A stretch of 64,000 bases of DNA from Protula sp. h YS-2021 (GCA_949752745.1 OX457034.1:32717544-32781543); one strand, 5' to 3'. Positions 36,335 through 51,782 are shown, counted from the first letter of the stretch. The notes: a model not told the origin generated them from the letters alone. Made by a program: numbers and translations.

Positions 36335-38212
36335 GGCTTCTGGCAGCAAGCCATAATATATATCCTGCACTGCACGCTTCACTTTTTGTTTTTTTTTTAC
36401 CTTTGATTATGTTTTATTTTATCCAAGAGGTAGGTTATTGTTTCTACTTCATACAAAACTTATGCAAGATTTAATCATATTTTATTGCTGGTGCATGCAC
36501 ATAGAAGGCTCTAGAATATGCACAACAGTATTCCACACTCCTCTAGTATCGCTTGTTCAATGCTCTTTCAATCCAACTGGACAATCAAAAGCTGTGCGTC
36601 TCACACTTCTTGATCTCTCTCACACTGCTTGATCTCTTCAATCATGGCATTCTACCTACGTCAGTTGCAGAGTTACTTCGGGATTGAAGGCACAGAGTAC
36701 GATCGTTGTACCTTACTAAGATCGAGGATGTTTATTCTGACACCGTAATATCATACTGAATTTTACTTCAGGTTTTAAACAAATATTAAGTAGTCTTAAA
36801 ACTGTTTGATTTTACATACACCGTTTATAAGAGAATGACATTGAAGCATTAACTTTGGCCATTTTTTCTATCTTAAACCATTTCAAAGAGAATAAAATAC
36901 TCAGACAAAAGTACAGATGCTCAATAATCTTTCAGATCAAGGCAGATCGATGAACTTTCTAAAATACATAAACCTATTTTATTGCTAAACATTAAAATAT
37001 CTGCAATAAAGAAAATTTTAATGGTTATAAAAGTAAGATTGTAATGTGTGGATAAGTTTGTACAGTGTAGCTAAAGTGAAAAGGTGGTAGTAGAATTTGC
37101 AAAGTGGGGATACCTGCTTGACCTCTTCCGAGGATCATAATTTTAAAACTGATCTATGTGAAAATAAAAGAAGAAAGTTAATTTTCCTTGGAAAATAATA
37201 AAAAGTCAAATATATTGTACTTGCGATTGAAGAAAAATGGGCACGGTTGGGGAGAGGAAGAGCAAAGGAAGACGGATGTATGTAAATGTCTTGAGTAATA
37301 ATGTGAAATAGTGAAAGTGGTTAATTTGGTGGATAGGTTAAATTTTGAAAGTGGAATATCTTTAAAAGTATTGGTGATAGAGAGACGGGGATTTGACGAG
37401 GTGATATGGCGAATATGAATTATGTATGATCCAGTAGTGTTTTTAGGCCATTCTGAGCCCTTTAAATTGCACTTTTACAAAGGCAAAGTTTTCTACAGGC
37501 GAGTGTTAAATGAATGGTTTTAAGAACAGCGAGATAGTTTTTTTATAAATAGATTTGTCTATTTCTTAGTGATTGGATGAATGATCAGATCAGTCCTGGA
37601 AAAAACTTCACAATAACTATGTAACTGTTTGATATATTTTTTTAAAGTAAACCTTTGTAACCATATACATCCTTCATGTTACCAGTTACCAATACAAATA
37701 TATGTAATGTAAGAAGCTACTAAATTTCAACTTACAATTTAGATGTTTTCAGCATTTTATTTACAGTAGACTTTGTAAACCTAAATAATTAAAATGTACT
37801 TCTATTTCCAGCCGAGTGTGAGATGTGAGAAATAATTCTGGGGTTACGGTATATACCGCCAACAACTGGAAAAATAAAAATAAATCAAGGGGTAATGTCA
37901 TTGAATGTGTGTTTTGTTTTAAGAACTACAAAAAGATGTATGTATTCCATAGGTAAAAATTGTAATTTATTTCTGCATACAAACAATATGTATTTGCACC
38001 AATTATCAACTCTAAAGAAATCAGGTATTACACATATACCACCGACAAAAATGAAAATCCTGTGACTTTCTCAGTGAATTTGTGATATGGTTCAAGAGTT
38101 AGAAAGGAATGTATGTATACCTTTAGTAAAATTTGAACTTTATTTCTGGATACAAGCAATCGGTAGCTGCAACAAGTATCAACAGAAACAAATCACCAGA
38201 AAACATTGATGT

Positions 38213-39518
38213 AAAAATTCAAAGGTCCAGTACATAATACGGCATATCCTCGTCTCGGACATTTGTCGTTGTCATGTATCTGCGCCGTATGTCGAATTAT
38301 GCTGACACAGTTGACGCCCCACTCTAGCGCTATTACTCTTATATTTATGACTTCCTTAAAATCTAAGCGGTTATTGTTGCAAGATCAAAGATTTCAATTT
38401 AGTTCGTTCGTTGCATAGACTGCACATCCTAGCTTTTATTTTAGTGTTAATGCATGTTTAACTGGCCAGTCGTTAACTGATCAACCGTCAATGATGGATA
38501 ATGGATTTACAGACATGTCTTGTTATATTTTCCATGTTGATCAAACCAACACAGGTTAAACAAGACCCAAACAGTCTGAGAAATCTGATAGATTCACAGC
38601 AGATTATATACAAATAGTGAAAATGGTTAATTTGGTGGATACGTTAAATTTTGAAAGTGGAATATCTTTAAAAGTATTGGTGATAGAGAGACGGGGATTT
38701 GACGAGGTGATATGGCGAATATGAATTATGTATGATCCAGTAGTGTTTTTAGGCCATTCTGAGCCCTTTAAATTGCACTTTTACAAAGGCAAAGTTTTCT
38801 ACAGGCGAGTGTTAAATGAATGGTTTTAAGAACAGCGAGATAGTTTTTTTATAAATAGATTTGTCTATTTCTTAGTGATTGGATGAATGATCAGATCAGT
38901 CCTGGAAAAAACTTCACAATAACTATGTAACTGTTTGATATATTTTTTTAAAGTAAACCTTTGTAACCATATACATCCTTCATGTTACCAGTTACCAATA
39001 CAAATATATGTAATGTAAGAAGCTACTAAATTTCAACTTACAATTTAGATGTTTTCAGCATTTTATTTACAGTAGACTTTGTAAACCTAAATAATTAAAA
39101 TGTACTTCTATTTCCAGCCGAGTGTGAGATGTGAGAAATAATTCTGGGGTTACGGTATATACCGCCAACAACTGGAAAAATAAAAATAAATCAAGGGGTA
39201 ATGTCATTGAATGTGTGTTTTGTTTTAAGAACTACAAAAAGATGTATGTATTCCATAGGTAAAAATTGTAATTTATTTCTGCATACAAACAATATGTATT
39301 TGCACCAATTATCAACTCTAAAGAAATCAGGTATTACACATATACCACCGACAAAAATGAAAATCCTGTGACTTTCTCAGTGAATTTGTGATATGGTTCA
39401 AGAGTTAGAAAGGAATGTATGTATACCTTTAGTAAAATTTGAACTTTATTTCTGGATACAAGCAATCGGTAGCTGCAACAAGTATCAACAGAAACAAATC
39501 ACCAGAAAACATTGATGT
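38213..39518 (+). repeat. Unit 22, short, 1306 bp
   Basis: First of three sister copies with three linked variants: A at 38480 (CTGATCAACC), A at 38603 (GCAGATTATA) and T at 39218 (GTGTGTTTTG). Confidence 0.97.
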
Positions 39519-40824
39519 AAAAATTCAAAGGTCCAGTACATAATACGGCATATCCTCGTCTCGGACATTTGTCGTTGTCATGTATCTGCGCCGTATGTCG
39601 AATTATGCTGACACAGTTGACGCCCCACTCTAGCGCTATTACTCTTATATTTATGACTTCCTTAAAATCTAAGCGGTTATTGTTGCAAGATCAAAGATTT
39701 CAATTTAGTTCGTTCGTTGCATAGACTGCACATCCTAGCTTTTATTTTAGTGTTAATGCATGTTTAACTGGCCAGTCGTTAACTGATCAACCGTCAATGA
39801 TGGATAATGGATTTACAGACATGTCTTGTTATATTTTCCATGTTGATCAAACCAACACAGGTTAAACAAGACCCAAACAGTCTGAGAAATCTGATAGATT
39901 CACAGCAGATTATATACAAATAGTGAAAATGGTTAATTTGGTGGATACGTTAAATTTTGAAAGTGGAATATCTTTAAAAGTATTGGTGATAGAGAGACGG
40001 GGATTTGACGAGGTGATATGGCGAATATGAATTATGTATGATCCAGTAGTGTTTTTAGGCCATTCTGAGCCCTTTAAATTGCACTTTTACAAAGGCAAAG
40101 TTTTCTACAGGCGAGTGTTAAATGAATGGTTTTAAGAACAGCGAGATAGTTTTTTTATAAATAGATTTGTCTATTTCTTAGTGATTGGATGAATGATCAG
40201 ATCAGTCCTGGAAAAAACTTCACAATAACTATGTAACTGTTTGATATATTTTTTTAAAGTAAACCTTTGTAACCATATACATCCTTCATGTTACCAGTTA
40301 CCAATACAAATATATGTAATGTAAGAAGCTACTAAATTTCAACTTACAATTTAGATGTTTTCAGCATTTTATTTACAGTAGACTTTGTAAACCTAAATAA
40401 TTAAAATGTACTTCTATTTCCAGCCGAGTGTGAGATGTGAGAAATAATTCTGGGGTTACGGTATATACCGCCAACAACTGGAAAAATAAAAATAAATCAA
40501 GGGGTAATGTCATTGAATGTGTGTTTTGTTTTAAGAACTACAAAAAGATGTATGTATTCCATAGGTAAAAATTGTAATTTATTTCTGCATACAAACAATA
40601 TGTATTTGCACCAATTATCAACTCTAAAGAAATCAGGTATTACACATATACCACCGACAAAAATGAAAATCCTGTGACTTTCTCAGTGAATTTGTGATAT
40701 GGTTCAAGAGTTAGAAAGGAATGTATGTATACCTTTAGTAAAATTTGAACTTTATTTCTGGATACAAGCAATCGGTAGCTGCAACAAGTATCAACAGAAA
40801 CAAATCACCAGAAAACATTGATGT
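39519..40824 (+). repeat. Unit 23, short, 1306 bp
   Basis: It carries the same three linked variants as unit 22. No difference from it was noticed. Confidence 0.97.
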
Positions 40825-42130
40825 AAAAATTCAAAGGTCCAGTACATAATACGGCATATCCTCGTCTCGGACATTTGTCGTTGTCATGTATCTGCGCCGT
40901 ATGTCGAATTATGCTGACACAGTTGACGCCCCACTCTAGCGCTATTACTCTTATATTTATGACTTCCTTAAAATCTAAGCGGTTATTGTTGCAAGATCAA
41001 AGATTTCAATTTAGTTCGTTCGTTGCATAGACTGCACATCCTAGCTTTTATTTTAGTGTTAATGCATGTTTAACTGGCCAGTCGTTAACTGATCAACCGT
41101 CAATGATGGATAATGGATTTACAGACATGTCTTGTTATATTTTCCATGTTGATCAAACCAACACAGGTTAAACAAGACCCAAACAGTCTGAGAAATCTGA
41201 TAGATTCACAGCAGATTATATACAAATAGTGAAAATGGTTAATTTGGTGGATACGTTAAATTTTGAAAGTGGAATATCTTTAAAAGTATTGGTGATAGAG
41301 AGACGGGGATTTGACGAGGTGATATGGCGAATATGAATTATGTATGATCCAGTAGTGTTTTTAGGCCATTCTGAGCCCTTTAAATTGCACTTTTACAAAG
41401 GCAAAGTTTTCTACAGGCGAGTGTTAAATGAATGGTTTTAAGAACAGCGAGATAGTTTTTTTATAAATAGATTTGTCTATTTCTTAGTGATTGGATGAAT
41501 GATCAGATCAGTCCTGGAAAAAACTTCACAATAACTATGTAACTGTTTGATATATTTTTTTAAAGTAAACCTTTGTAACCATATACATCCTTCATGTTAC
41601 CAGTTACCAATACAAATATATGTAATGTAAGAAGCTACTAAATTTCAACTTACAATTTAGATGTTTTCAGCATTTTATTTACAGTAGACTTTGTAAACCT
41701 AAATAATTAAAATGTACTTCTATTTCCAGCCGAGTGTGAGATGTGAGAAATAATTCTGGGGTTACGGTATATACCGCCAACAACTGGAAAAATAAAAATA
41801 AATCAAGGGGTAATGTCATTGAATGTGTGTTTTGTTTTAAGAACTACAAAAAGATGTATGTATTCCATAGGTAAAAATTGTAATTTATTTCTGCATACAA
41901 ACAATATGTATTTGCACCAATTATCAACTCTAAAGAAATCAGGTATTACACATATACCACCGACAAAAATGAAAATCCTGTGACTTTCTCAGTGAATTTG
42001 TGATATGGTTCAAGAGTTAGAAAGGAATGTATGTATACCTTTAGTAAAATTTGAACTTTATTTCTGGATACAAGCAATCGGTAGCTGCAACAAGTATCAA
42101 CAGAAACAAATCACCAGAAAACATTGATGT
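40825..42130 (+). repeat. Unit 24, short, 1306 bp
   Basis: It carries the same three linked variants as units 22 and 23. Unit 25 returns to consensus at all three sites. Confidence 0.97.
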
Positions 42131-43436
42131 AAAAATTCAAAGGTCCAGTACATAATACGGCATATCCTCGTCTCGGACATTTGTCGTTGTCATGTATCTG
42201 CGCCGTATGTCGAATTATGCTGACACAGTTGACGCCCCACTCTAGCGCTATTACTCTTATATTTATGACTTCCTTAAAATCTAAGCGGTTATTGTTGCAA
42301 GATCAAAGATTTCAATTTAGTTCGTTCGTTGCATAGACTGCACATCCTAGCTTTTATTTTAGTGTTAATGCATGTTTAACTGGCCAGTCGTTAACTGGTC
42401 AACCGTCAATGATGGATAATGGATTTACAGACATGTCTTGTTATATTTTCCATGTTGATCAAACCAACACAGGTTAAACAAGACCCAAACAGTCTGAGAA
42501 ATCTGATAGATTCACAGCAGGTTATATACAAATAGTGAAAATGGTTAATTTGGTGGATACGTTAAATTTTGAAAGTGGAATATCTTTAAAAGTATTGGTG
42601 ATAGAGAGACGGGGATTTGACGAGGTGATATGGCGAATATGAATTATGTATGATCCAGTAGTGTTTTTAGGCCATTCTGAGCCCTTTAAATTGCACTTTT
42701 ACAAAGGCAAAGTTTTCTACAGGCGAGTGTTAAATGAATGGTTTTAAGAACAGCGAGATAGTTTTTTTATAAATAGATTTGTCTATTTCTTAGTGATTGG
42801 ATGAATGATCAGATCAGTCCTGGAAAAAACTTCACAATAACTATGTAACTGTTTGATATATTTTTTTAAAGTAAACCTTTGTAACCATATACATCCTTCA
42901 TGTTACCAGTTACCAATACAAATATATGTAATGTAAGAAGCTACTAAATTTCAACTTACAATTTAGATGTTTTCAGCATTTTATTTACAGTAGACTTTGT
43001 AAACCTAAATAATTAAAATGTACTTCTATTTCCAGCCGAGTGTGAGATGTGAGAAATAATTCTGGGGTTACGGTATATACCGCCAACAACTGGAAAAATA
43101 AAAATAAATCAAGGGGTAATGTCATTGAATGTGTGATTTGTTTTAAGAACTACAAAAAGATGTATGTATTCCATAGGTAAAAATTGTAATTTATTTCTGC
43201 ATACAAACAATATGTATTTGCACCAATTATCAACTCTAAAGAAATCAGGTATTACACATATACCACCGACAAAAATGAAAATCCTGTGACTTTCTCAGTG
43301 AATTTGTGATATGGTTCAAGAGTTAGAAAGGAATGTATGTATACCTTTAGTAAAATTTGAACTTTATTTCTGGATACAAGCAATCGGTAGCTGCAACAAG
43401 TATCAACAGAAACAAATCACCAGAAAACATTGATGT
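42131..43436 (+). repeat. Unit 25, short, 1306 bp
   Basis: Consensus S unit. It marks the sharp right edge of the unit 22-24 block. Confidence 0.97.
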
Positions 43437-44742
43437 AAAAATTCAAAGGTCCAGTACATAATACGGCATATCCTCGTCTCGGACATTTGTCGTTGTCATG
43501 TATCTGCGCCGTATGTCGAATTATGCTGACACAGTTGACGCCCCACTCTAGCGCTATTACTCTTATATTTATGACTTCCTTAAAATCTAAGCGGTTATTG
43601 TTGCAAGATCAAAGATTTCAATTTAGTTCGTTCGTTGCATAGACTGCACATCCTAGCTTTTATTTTAGTGTTAATGCATGTTTAACTGGCCAGTCGTTAA
43701 CTGGTCAACCGTCAATGATGGATAATGGATTTACAGACATGTCTTGTTATATTTTCCATGTTGATCAAACCAACACAGGTTAAACAAGACCCAAACAGTC
43801 TGAGAAATCTGATAGATTCACAGCAGGTTATATACAAATAGTGAAAATGGTTAATTTGGTGGATACGTTAAATTTTGAAAGTGGAATATCTTTAAAAGTA
43901 TTGGTGATAGAGAGACGGGGATTTGACGAGGTGATATGGCGAATATGAATTATGTATGATCCAGTAGTGTTTTTAGGCCATTCTGAGCCCTTTAAATTGC
44001 ACTTTTACAAAGGCAAAGTTTTCTACAGGCGAGTGTTAAATGAATGGTTTTAAGAACAGCGAGATAGTTTTTTTATAAATAGATTTGTCTATTTCTTAGT
44101 GATTGGATGAATGATCAGATCAGTCCTGGAAAAAACTTCACAATAACTATGTAACTGTTTGATATATTTTTTTAAAGTAAACCTTTGTAACCATATACAT
44201 CCTTCATGTTACCAGTTACCAATACAAATATATGTAATGTAAGAAGCTACTAAATTTCAACTTACAATTTAGATGTTTTCAGCATTTTATTTACAGTAGA
44301 CTTTGTAAACCTAAATAATTAAAATGTACTTCTATTTCCAGCCGAGTGTGAGATGTGAGAAATAATTCTGGGGTTACGGTATATACCGCCAACAACTGGA
44401 AAAATAAAAATAAATCAAGGGGTAATGTCATTGAATGTGTGATTTGTTTTAAGAACTACAAAAAGATGTATGTATTCCATAGGTAAAAATTGTAATTTAT
44501 TTCTGCATACAAACAATATGTATTTGCACCAATTATCAACTCTAAAGAAATCAGGTATTACACATATACCACCGACAAAAATGAAAATCCTGTGACTTTC
44601 TCAGTGAATTTGTGATATGGTTCAAGAGTTAGAAAGGAATGTATGTATACCTTTAGTAAAATTTGAACTTTATTTCTGGATACAAGCAATCGGTAGCTGC
44701 AACAAGTATCAACAGAAACAAATCACCAGAAAACATTGATGT
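43437..44742 (+). repeat. Unit 26, short, 1306 bp
   Basis: Consensus S unit at all compared sites. Confidence 0.97.
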
Positions 44743-46048
44743 AAAAATTCAAAGGTCCAGTACATAATACGGCATATCCTCGTCTCGGACATTTGTCGTT
44801 GTCATGTATCTGCGCCGTATGTCGAATTATGCTGACACAGTTGACGCCCCACTCTAGCGCTATTACTCTTATATTTATGACTTCCTTAAAATCTAAGCGG
44901 TTATTGTTGCAAGATCAAAGATTTCAATTTAGTTCGTTCGTTGCATAGACTGCACATCCTAGCTTTTATTTTAGTGTTAATGCATGTTTAACTGGCCAGT
45001 CGTTAACTGGTCAACCGTCAATGATGGATAATGGATTTACAGACATGTCTTGTTATATTTTCCATGTTGATCAAACCAACACAGGTTAAACAAGACCCAA
45101 ACAGTCTGAGAAATCTGATAGATTCACAGCAGGTTATATACAAATAGTGAAAATGGTTAATTTGGTGGATACGTTAAATTTTGAAAGTGGAATATCTTTA
45201 AAAGTATTGGTGATAGAGAGACGGGGATTTGACGAGGTGATATGGCGAATATGAATTATGTATGATCCAGTAGTGTTTTTAGGCCATTCTGAGCCCTTTA
45301 AATTGCACTTTTACAAAGGCAAAGTTTTCTACAGGCGAGTGTTAAATGAATGGTTTTAAGAACAGCGAGATAGTTTTTTTATAAATAGATTTGTCTATTT
45401 CTTAGTGATTGGATGAATGATCAGATCAGTCCTGGAAAAAACTTCACAATAACTATGTAACTGTTTGATATATTTTTTTAAAGTAAACCTTTGTAACCAT
45501 ATACATCCTTCATGTTACCAGTTACCAATACAAATATATGTAATGTAAGAAGCTACTAAATTTCAACTTACAATTTAGATGTTTTCAGCATTTTATTTAC
45601 AGTAGACTTTGTAAACCTAAATAATTAAAATGTACTTCTATTTCCAGCCGAGTGTGAGATGTGAGAAATAATTCTGGGGTTACGGTATATACCGCCAACA
45701 ACTGGAAAAATAAAAATAAATCAAGGGGTAATGTCATTGAATGTGTGATTTGTTTTAAGAACTACAAAAAGATGTATGTATTCCATAGGTAAAAATTGTA
45801 ATTTATTTCTGCATACAAACAATATGTATTTGCACCAATTATCAACTCTAAAGAAATCAGGTATTACACATATACCACCGACAAAAATGAAAATCCTGTG
45901 ACTTTCTCAGTGAATTTGTGATATGGTTCAAGAGTTAGAAAGGAATGTATGTATACCTTTAGTAAAATTTGAACTTTATTTCTGGATACAAGCAATCGGT
46001 AGCTGCAACAAGTATCAACAGAAACAAATCACCAGAAAACATTGATGT
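44743..46048 (+). repeat. Unit 27, short, 1306 bp
   Basis: Consensus S unit at all compared sites. Confidence 0.97.
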
Positions 46049-47354
46049 AAAAATTCAAAGGTCCAGTACATAATACGGCATATCCTCGTCTCGGACATTT
46101 GTCGTTGTCATGTATCTGCGCCGTATGTCGAATTATGCTGACACAGTTGACGCCCCACTCTAGCGCTATTACTCTTATATTTATGACTTCCTTAAAATCT
46201 AAGCGGTTATTGTTGCAAGATCAAAGATTTCAATTTAGTTCGTTCGTTGCATAGACTGCACATCCTAGCTTTTATTTTAGTGTTAATGCATGTTTAACTG
46301 GCCAGTCGTTAACTGGTCAACCGTCAATGATGGATAATGGATTTACAGACATGTCTTGTTATATTTTCCATGTTGATCAAACCAACACAGGTTAAACAAG
46401 ACCCAAACAGTCTGAGAAATCTGATAGATTCACAGCAGGTTATATACAAATAGTGAAAATGGTTAATTTGGTGGATACGTTAAATTTTGAAAGTGGAATA
46501 TCTTTAAAAGTATTGGTGATAGAGAGACGGGGATTTGACGAGGTGATATGGCGAATATGAATTATGTATGATCCAGTAGTGTTTTTAGGCCATTCTGAGC
46601 CCTTTAAATTGCACTTTTACAAAGGCAAAGTTTTCTACAGGCGAGTGTTAAATGAATGGTTTTAAGAACAGCGAGATAGTTTTTTTATAAATAGATTTGT
46701 CTATTTCTTAGTGATTGGATGAATGATCAGATCAGTCCTGGAAAAAACTTCACAATAACTATGTAACTGTTTGATATATTTTTTTAAAGTAAACCTTTGT
46801 AACCATATACATCCTTCATGTTACCAGTTACCAATACAAATATATGTAATGTAAGAAGCTACTAAATTTCAACTTACAATTTAGATGTTTTCAGCATTTT
46901 ATTTACAGTAGACTTTGTAAACCTAAATAATTAAAATGTACTTCTATTTCCAGCCGAGTGTGAGATGTGAGAAATAATTCTGGGGTTACGGTATATACCG
47001 CCAACAACTGGAAAAATAAAAATAAATCAAGGGGTAATGTCATTGAATGTGTGATTTGTTTTAAGAACTACAAAAAGATGTATGTATTCCATAGGTAAAA
47101 ATTGTAATTTATTTCTGCATACAAACAATATGTATTTGCACCAATTATCAACTCTAAAGAAATCAGGTATTACACATATACCACCGACAAAAATGAAAAT
47201 CCTGTGACTTTCTCAGTGAATTTGTGATATGGTTCAAGAGTTAGAAAGGAATGTATGTATACCTTTAGTAAAATTTGAACTTTATTTCTGGATACAAGCA
47301 ATCGGTAGCTGCAACAAGTATCAACAGAAACAAATCACCAGAAAACATTGATGT
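46049..47354 (+). repeat. Unit 28, short, 1306 bp
   Basis: Consensus S unit at all compared sites. Confidence 0.97.
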
Positions 47355-48660
47355 AAAAATTCAAAGGTCCAGTACATAATACGGCATATCCTCGTCTCGG
47401 ACATTTGTCGTTGTCATGTATCTGCGCCGTATGTCGAATTATGCTGACACAGTTGACGCCCCACTCTAGCGCTATTACTCTTATATTTATGACTTCCTTA
47501 AAATCTAAGCGGTTATTGTTGCAAGATCAAAGATTTCAATTTAGTTCGTTCGTTGCATAGACTGCACATCCTAGCTTTTATTTTAGTGTTAATGCATGTT
47601 TAACTGGCCAGTCGTTAACTGGTCAACCGTCAATGATGGATAATGGATTTACAGACATGTCTTGTTATATTTTCCATGTTGATCAAACCAACACAGGTTA
47701 AACAAGACCCAAACAGTCTGAGAAATCTGATAGATTCACAGCAGGTTATATACAAATAGTGAAAATGGTTAATTTGGTGGATACGTTAAATTTTGAAAGT
47801 GGAATATCTTTAAAAGTATTGGTGATAGAGAGACGGGGATTTGACGAGGTGATATGGCGAATATGAATTATGTATGATCCAGTAGTGTTTTTAGGCCATT
47901 CTGAGCCCTTTAAATTGCACTTTTACAAAGGCAAAGTTTTCTACAGGCGAGTGTTAAATGAATGGTTTTAAGAACAGCGAGATAGTTTTTTTATAAATAG
48001 ATTTGTCTATTTCTTAGTGATTGGATGAATGATCAGATCAGTCCTGGAAAAAACTTCACAATAACTATGTAACTGTTTGATATATTTTTTTAAAGTAAAC
48101 CTTTGTAACCATATACATCCTTCATGTTACCAGTTACCAATACAAATATATGTAATGTAAGAAGCTACTAAATTTCAACTTACAATTTAGATGTTTTCAG
48201 CATTTTATTTACAGTAGACTTTGTAAACCTAAATAATTAAAATGTACTTCTATTTCCAGCCGAGTGTGAGATGTGAGAAATAATTCTGGGGTTACGGTAT
48301 ATACCGCCAACAACTGGAAAAATAAAAATAAATCAAGGGGTAATGTCATTGAATGTGTGATTTGTTTTAAGAACTACAAAAAGATGTATGTATTCCATAG
48401 GTAAAAATTGTAATTTATTTCTGCATACAAACAATATGTATTTGCACCAATTATCAACTCTAAAGAAATCAGGTATTACACATATACCACCGACAAAAAT
48501 GAAAATCCTGTGACTTTCTCAGTGAATTTGTGATATGGTTCAAGAGTTAGAAAGGAATGTATGTATACCTTTAGTAAAATTTGAACTTTATTTCTGGATA
48601 CAAGCAATCGGTAGCTGCAACAAGTATCAACAGAAACAAATCACCAGAAAACATTGATGT
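47355..48660 (+). repeat. Unit 29, short, 1306 bp
   Basis: Consensus S unit at all compared sites. Confidence 0.97.
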
Positions 48661-49966
48661 AAAAATTCAAAGGTCCAGTACATAATACGGCATATCCTCG
48701 TCTCGGACATTTGTCGTTGTCATGTATCTGCGCCGTATGTCGAATTATGCTGACACAGTTGACGCCCCACTCTAGCGCTATTACTCTTATATTTATGACT
48801 TCCTTAAAATCTAAGCGGTTATTGTTGCAAGATCAAAGATTTCAATTTAGTTCGTTCGTTGCATAGACTGCACATCCTAGCTTTTATTTTAGTGTTAATG
48901 CATGTTTAACTGGCCAGTCGTTAACTGGTCAACCGTCAATGATGGATAATGGATTTACAGACATGTCTTGTTATATTTTCCATGTTGATCAAACCAACAC
49001 AGGTTAAACAAGACCCAAACAGTCTGAGAAATCTGATAGATTCACAGCAGGTTATATACAAATAGTGAAAATGGTTAATTTGGTGGATACGTTAAATTTT
49101 GAAAGTGGAATATCTTTAAAAGTATTGGTGATAGAGAGACGGGGATTTGACGAGGTGATATGGCGAATATGAATTATGTATGATCCAGTAGTGTTTTTAG
49201 GCCATTCTGAGCCCTTTAAATTGCACTTTTACAAAGGCAAAGTTTTCTACAGGCGAGTGTTAAATGAATGGTTTTAAGAACAGCGAGATAGTTTTTTTAT
49301 AAATAGATTTGTCTATTTCTTAGTGATTGGATGAATGATCAGATCAGTCCTGGAAAAAACTTCACAATAACTATGTAACTGTTTGATATATTTTTTTAAA
49401 GTAAACCTTTGTAACCATATACATCCTTCATGTTACCAGTTACCAATACAAATATATGTAATGTAAGAAGCTACTAAATTTCAACTTACAATTTAGATGT
49501 TTTCAGCATTTTATTTACAGTAGACTTTGTAAACCTAAATAATTAAAATGTACTTCTATTTCCAGCCGAGTGTGAGATGTGAGAAATAATTCTGGGGTTA
49601 CGGTATATACCGCCAACAACTGGAAAAATAAAAATAAATCAAGGGGTAATGTCATTGAATGTGTGATTTGTTTTAAGAACTACAAAAAGATGTATGTATT
49701 CCATAGGTAAAAATTGTAATTTATTTCTGCATACAAACAATATGTATTTGCACCAATTATCAACTCTAAAGAAATCAGGTATTACACATATACCACCGAC
49801 AAAAATGAAAATCCTGTGACTTTCTCAGTGAATTTGTGATATGGTTCAAGAGTTAGAAAGGAATGTATGTATACCTTTAGTAAAATTTGAACTTTATTTC
49901 TGGATACAAGCAATCGGTAGCTGCAACAAGTATCAACAGAAACAAATCACCAGAAAACATTGATGT
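48661..49966 (+). repeat. Unit 30, short, 1306 bp
   Basis: Consensus S unit at all compared sites. Confidence 0.97.
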
Positions 49967-51272
49967 AAAAATTCAAAGGTCCAGTACATAATACGGCATA
50001 TCCTCGTCTCGGACATTTGTCGTTGTCATGTATCTGCGCCGTATGTCGAATTATGCTGACACAGTTGACGCCCCACTCTAGCGCTATTACTCTTATATTT
50101 ATGACTTCCTTAAAATCTAAGCGGTTATTGTTGCAAGATCAAAGATTTCAATTTAGTTCGTTCGTTGCATAGACTGCACATCCTAGCTTTTATTTTAGTG
50201 TTAATGCATGTTTAACTGGCCAGTCGTTAACTGGTCAACCGTCAATGATGGATAATGGATTTACAGACATGTCTTGTTATATTTTCCATGTTGATCAAAC
50301 CAACACAGGTTAAACAAGACCCAAACAGTCTGAGAAATCTGATAGATTCACAGCAGGTTATATACAAATAGTGAAAATGGTTAATTTGGTGGATACGTTA
50401 AATTTTGAAAGTGGAATATCTTTAAAAGTATTGGTGATAGAGAGACGGGGATTTGACGAGGTGATATGGCGAATATGAATTATGTATGATCCAGTAGTGT
50501 TTTTAGGCCATTCTGAGCCCTTTAAATTGCACTTTTACAAAGGCAAAGTTTTCTACAGGCGAGTGTTAAATGAATGGTTTTAAGAACAGCGAGATAGTTT
50601 TTTTATAAATAGATTTGTCTATTTCTTAGTGATTGGATGAATGATCAGATCAGTCCTGGAAAAAACTTCACAATAACTATGTAACTGTTTGATATATTTT
50701 TTTAAAGTAAACCTTTGTAACCATATACATCCTTCATGTTACCAGTTACCAATACAAATATATGTAATGTAAGAAGCTACTAAATTTCAACTTACAATTT
50801 AGATGTTTTCAGCATTTTATTTACAGTAGACTTTGTAAACCTAAATAATTAAAATGTACTTCTATTTCCAGCCGAGTGTGAGATGTGAGAAATAATTCTG
50901 GGGTTACGGTATATACCGCCAACAACTGGAAAAATAAAAATAAATCAAGGGGTAATGTCATTGAATGTGTGATTTGTTTTAAGAACTACAAAAAGATGTA
51001 TGTATTCCATAGGTAAAAATTGTAATTTATTTCTGCATACAAACAATATGTATTTGCACCAATTATCAACTCTAAAGAAATCAGGTATTACACATATACC
51101 ACCGACAAAAATGAAAATCCTGTGACTTTCTCAGTGAATTTGTGATATGGTTCAAGAGTTAGAAAGGAATGTATGTATACCTTTAGTAAAATTTGAACTT
51201 TATTTCTGGATACAAGCAATCGGTAGCTGCAACAAGTATCAACAGAAACAAATCACCAGAAAACATTGATGT
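49967..51272 (+). repeat. Unit 31, short, 1306 bp
   Basis: Consensus S unit. Last of the ten-unit S run. Confidence 0.97.
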
Positions 51273-51725
51273 AAAAATTCAAAGGTCCAGTACATAATAC
51301 GGCATATCCTCGTCTCGGACATTTGTCGTTGTCATGTATCTGCGCCGTATGTCGAATTATGCTGACACAGTTGACGCCCCACTCTAGCGCTATTACTCTT
51401 ATATTTATGACTTCCTTAAAATCTAAGCGGTTATTGTTGCAAGATCAAAGATTTCAATTTAGTTCGTTCGTTGCATAGACTGCACATCCTAGCTTTTATT
51501 TTAGTGTTAATGCATGTTTAACTGGCCAGTCGTTAACTGGTCAACCGTCAATGATGGATAATGGATTTACAGACATGTCTTGTTATATTTTCCATGTTGA
51601 TCAAACCAACACAGGTTAAACAAGACCCAAACAGTCTGAGAAATCTGATAGATTCACAGCAGGTTATATACAATTCCAGTGACATTGAAAAATGGTGTGT
51701 AAAATTACTGATAGAGAATTGAATT

Positions 51726-51782
51726 GGATAGAGCATTGGTTCGGTAAGCCGAAGGTCCCGAGTTCGACTCCAGCTCGGGGCG
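51726..51782 (+). pseudogene. tRNA-like relic with box B, unit 32
   Basis: Same sequence as the unit 1 copy by eye. Confidence 0.6.

Larger units (their letters stand above)
35106..38212 (+). repeat. Unit 21, long, 3107 bp (longest)
   Basis: A-run of 33, and T10 instead of T9 after the CpG patch. These two runs account for all 5 extra bases. Private T at 36732 and 36738 (GTTTATTCTGAC). It shares GTGTGTTTTG with unit 16 and with the three S units that follow it. Confidence 0.97.
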
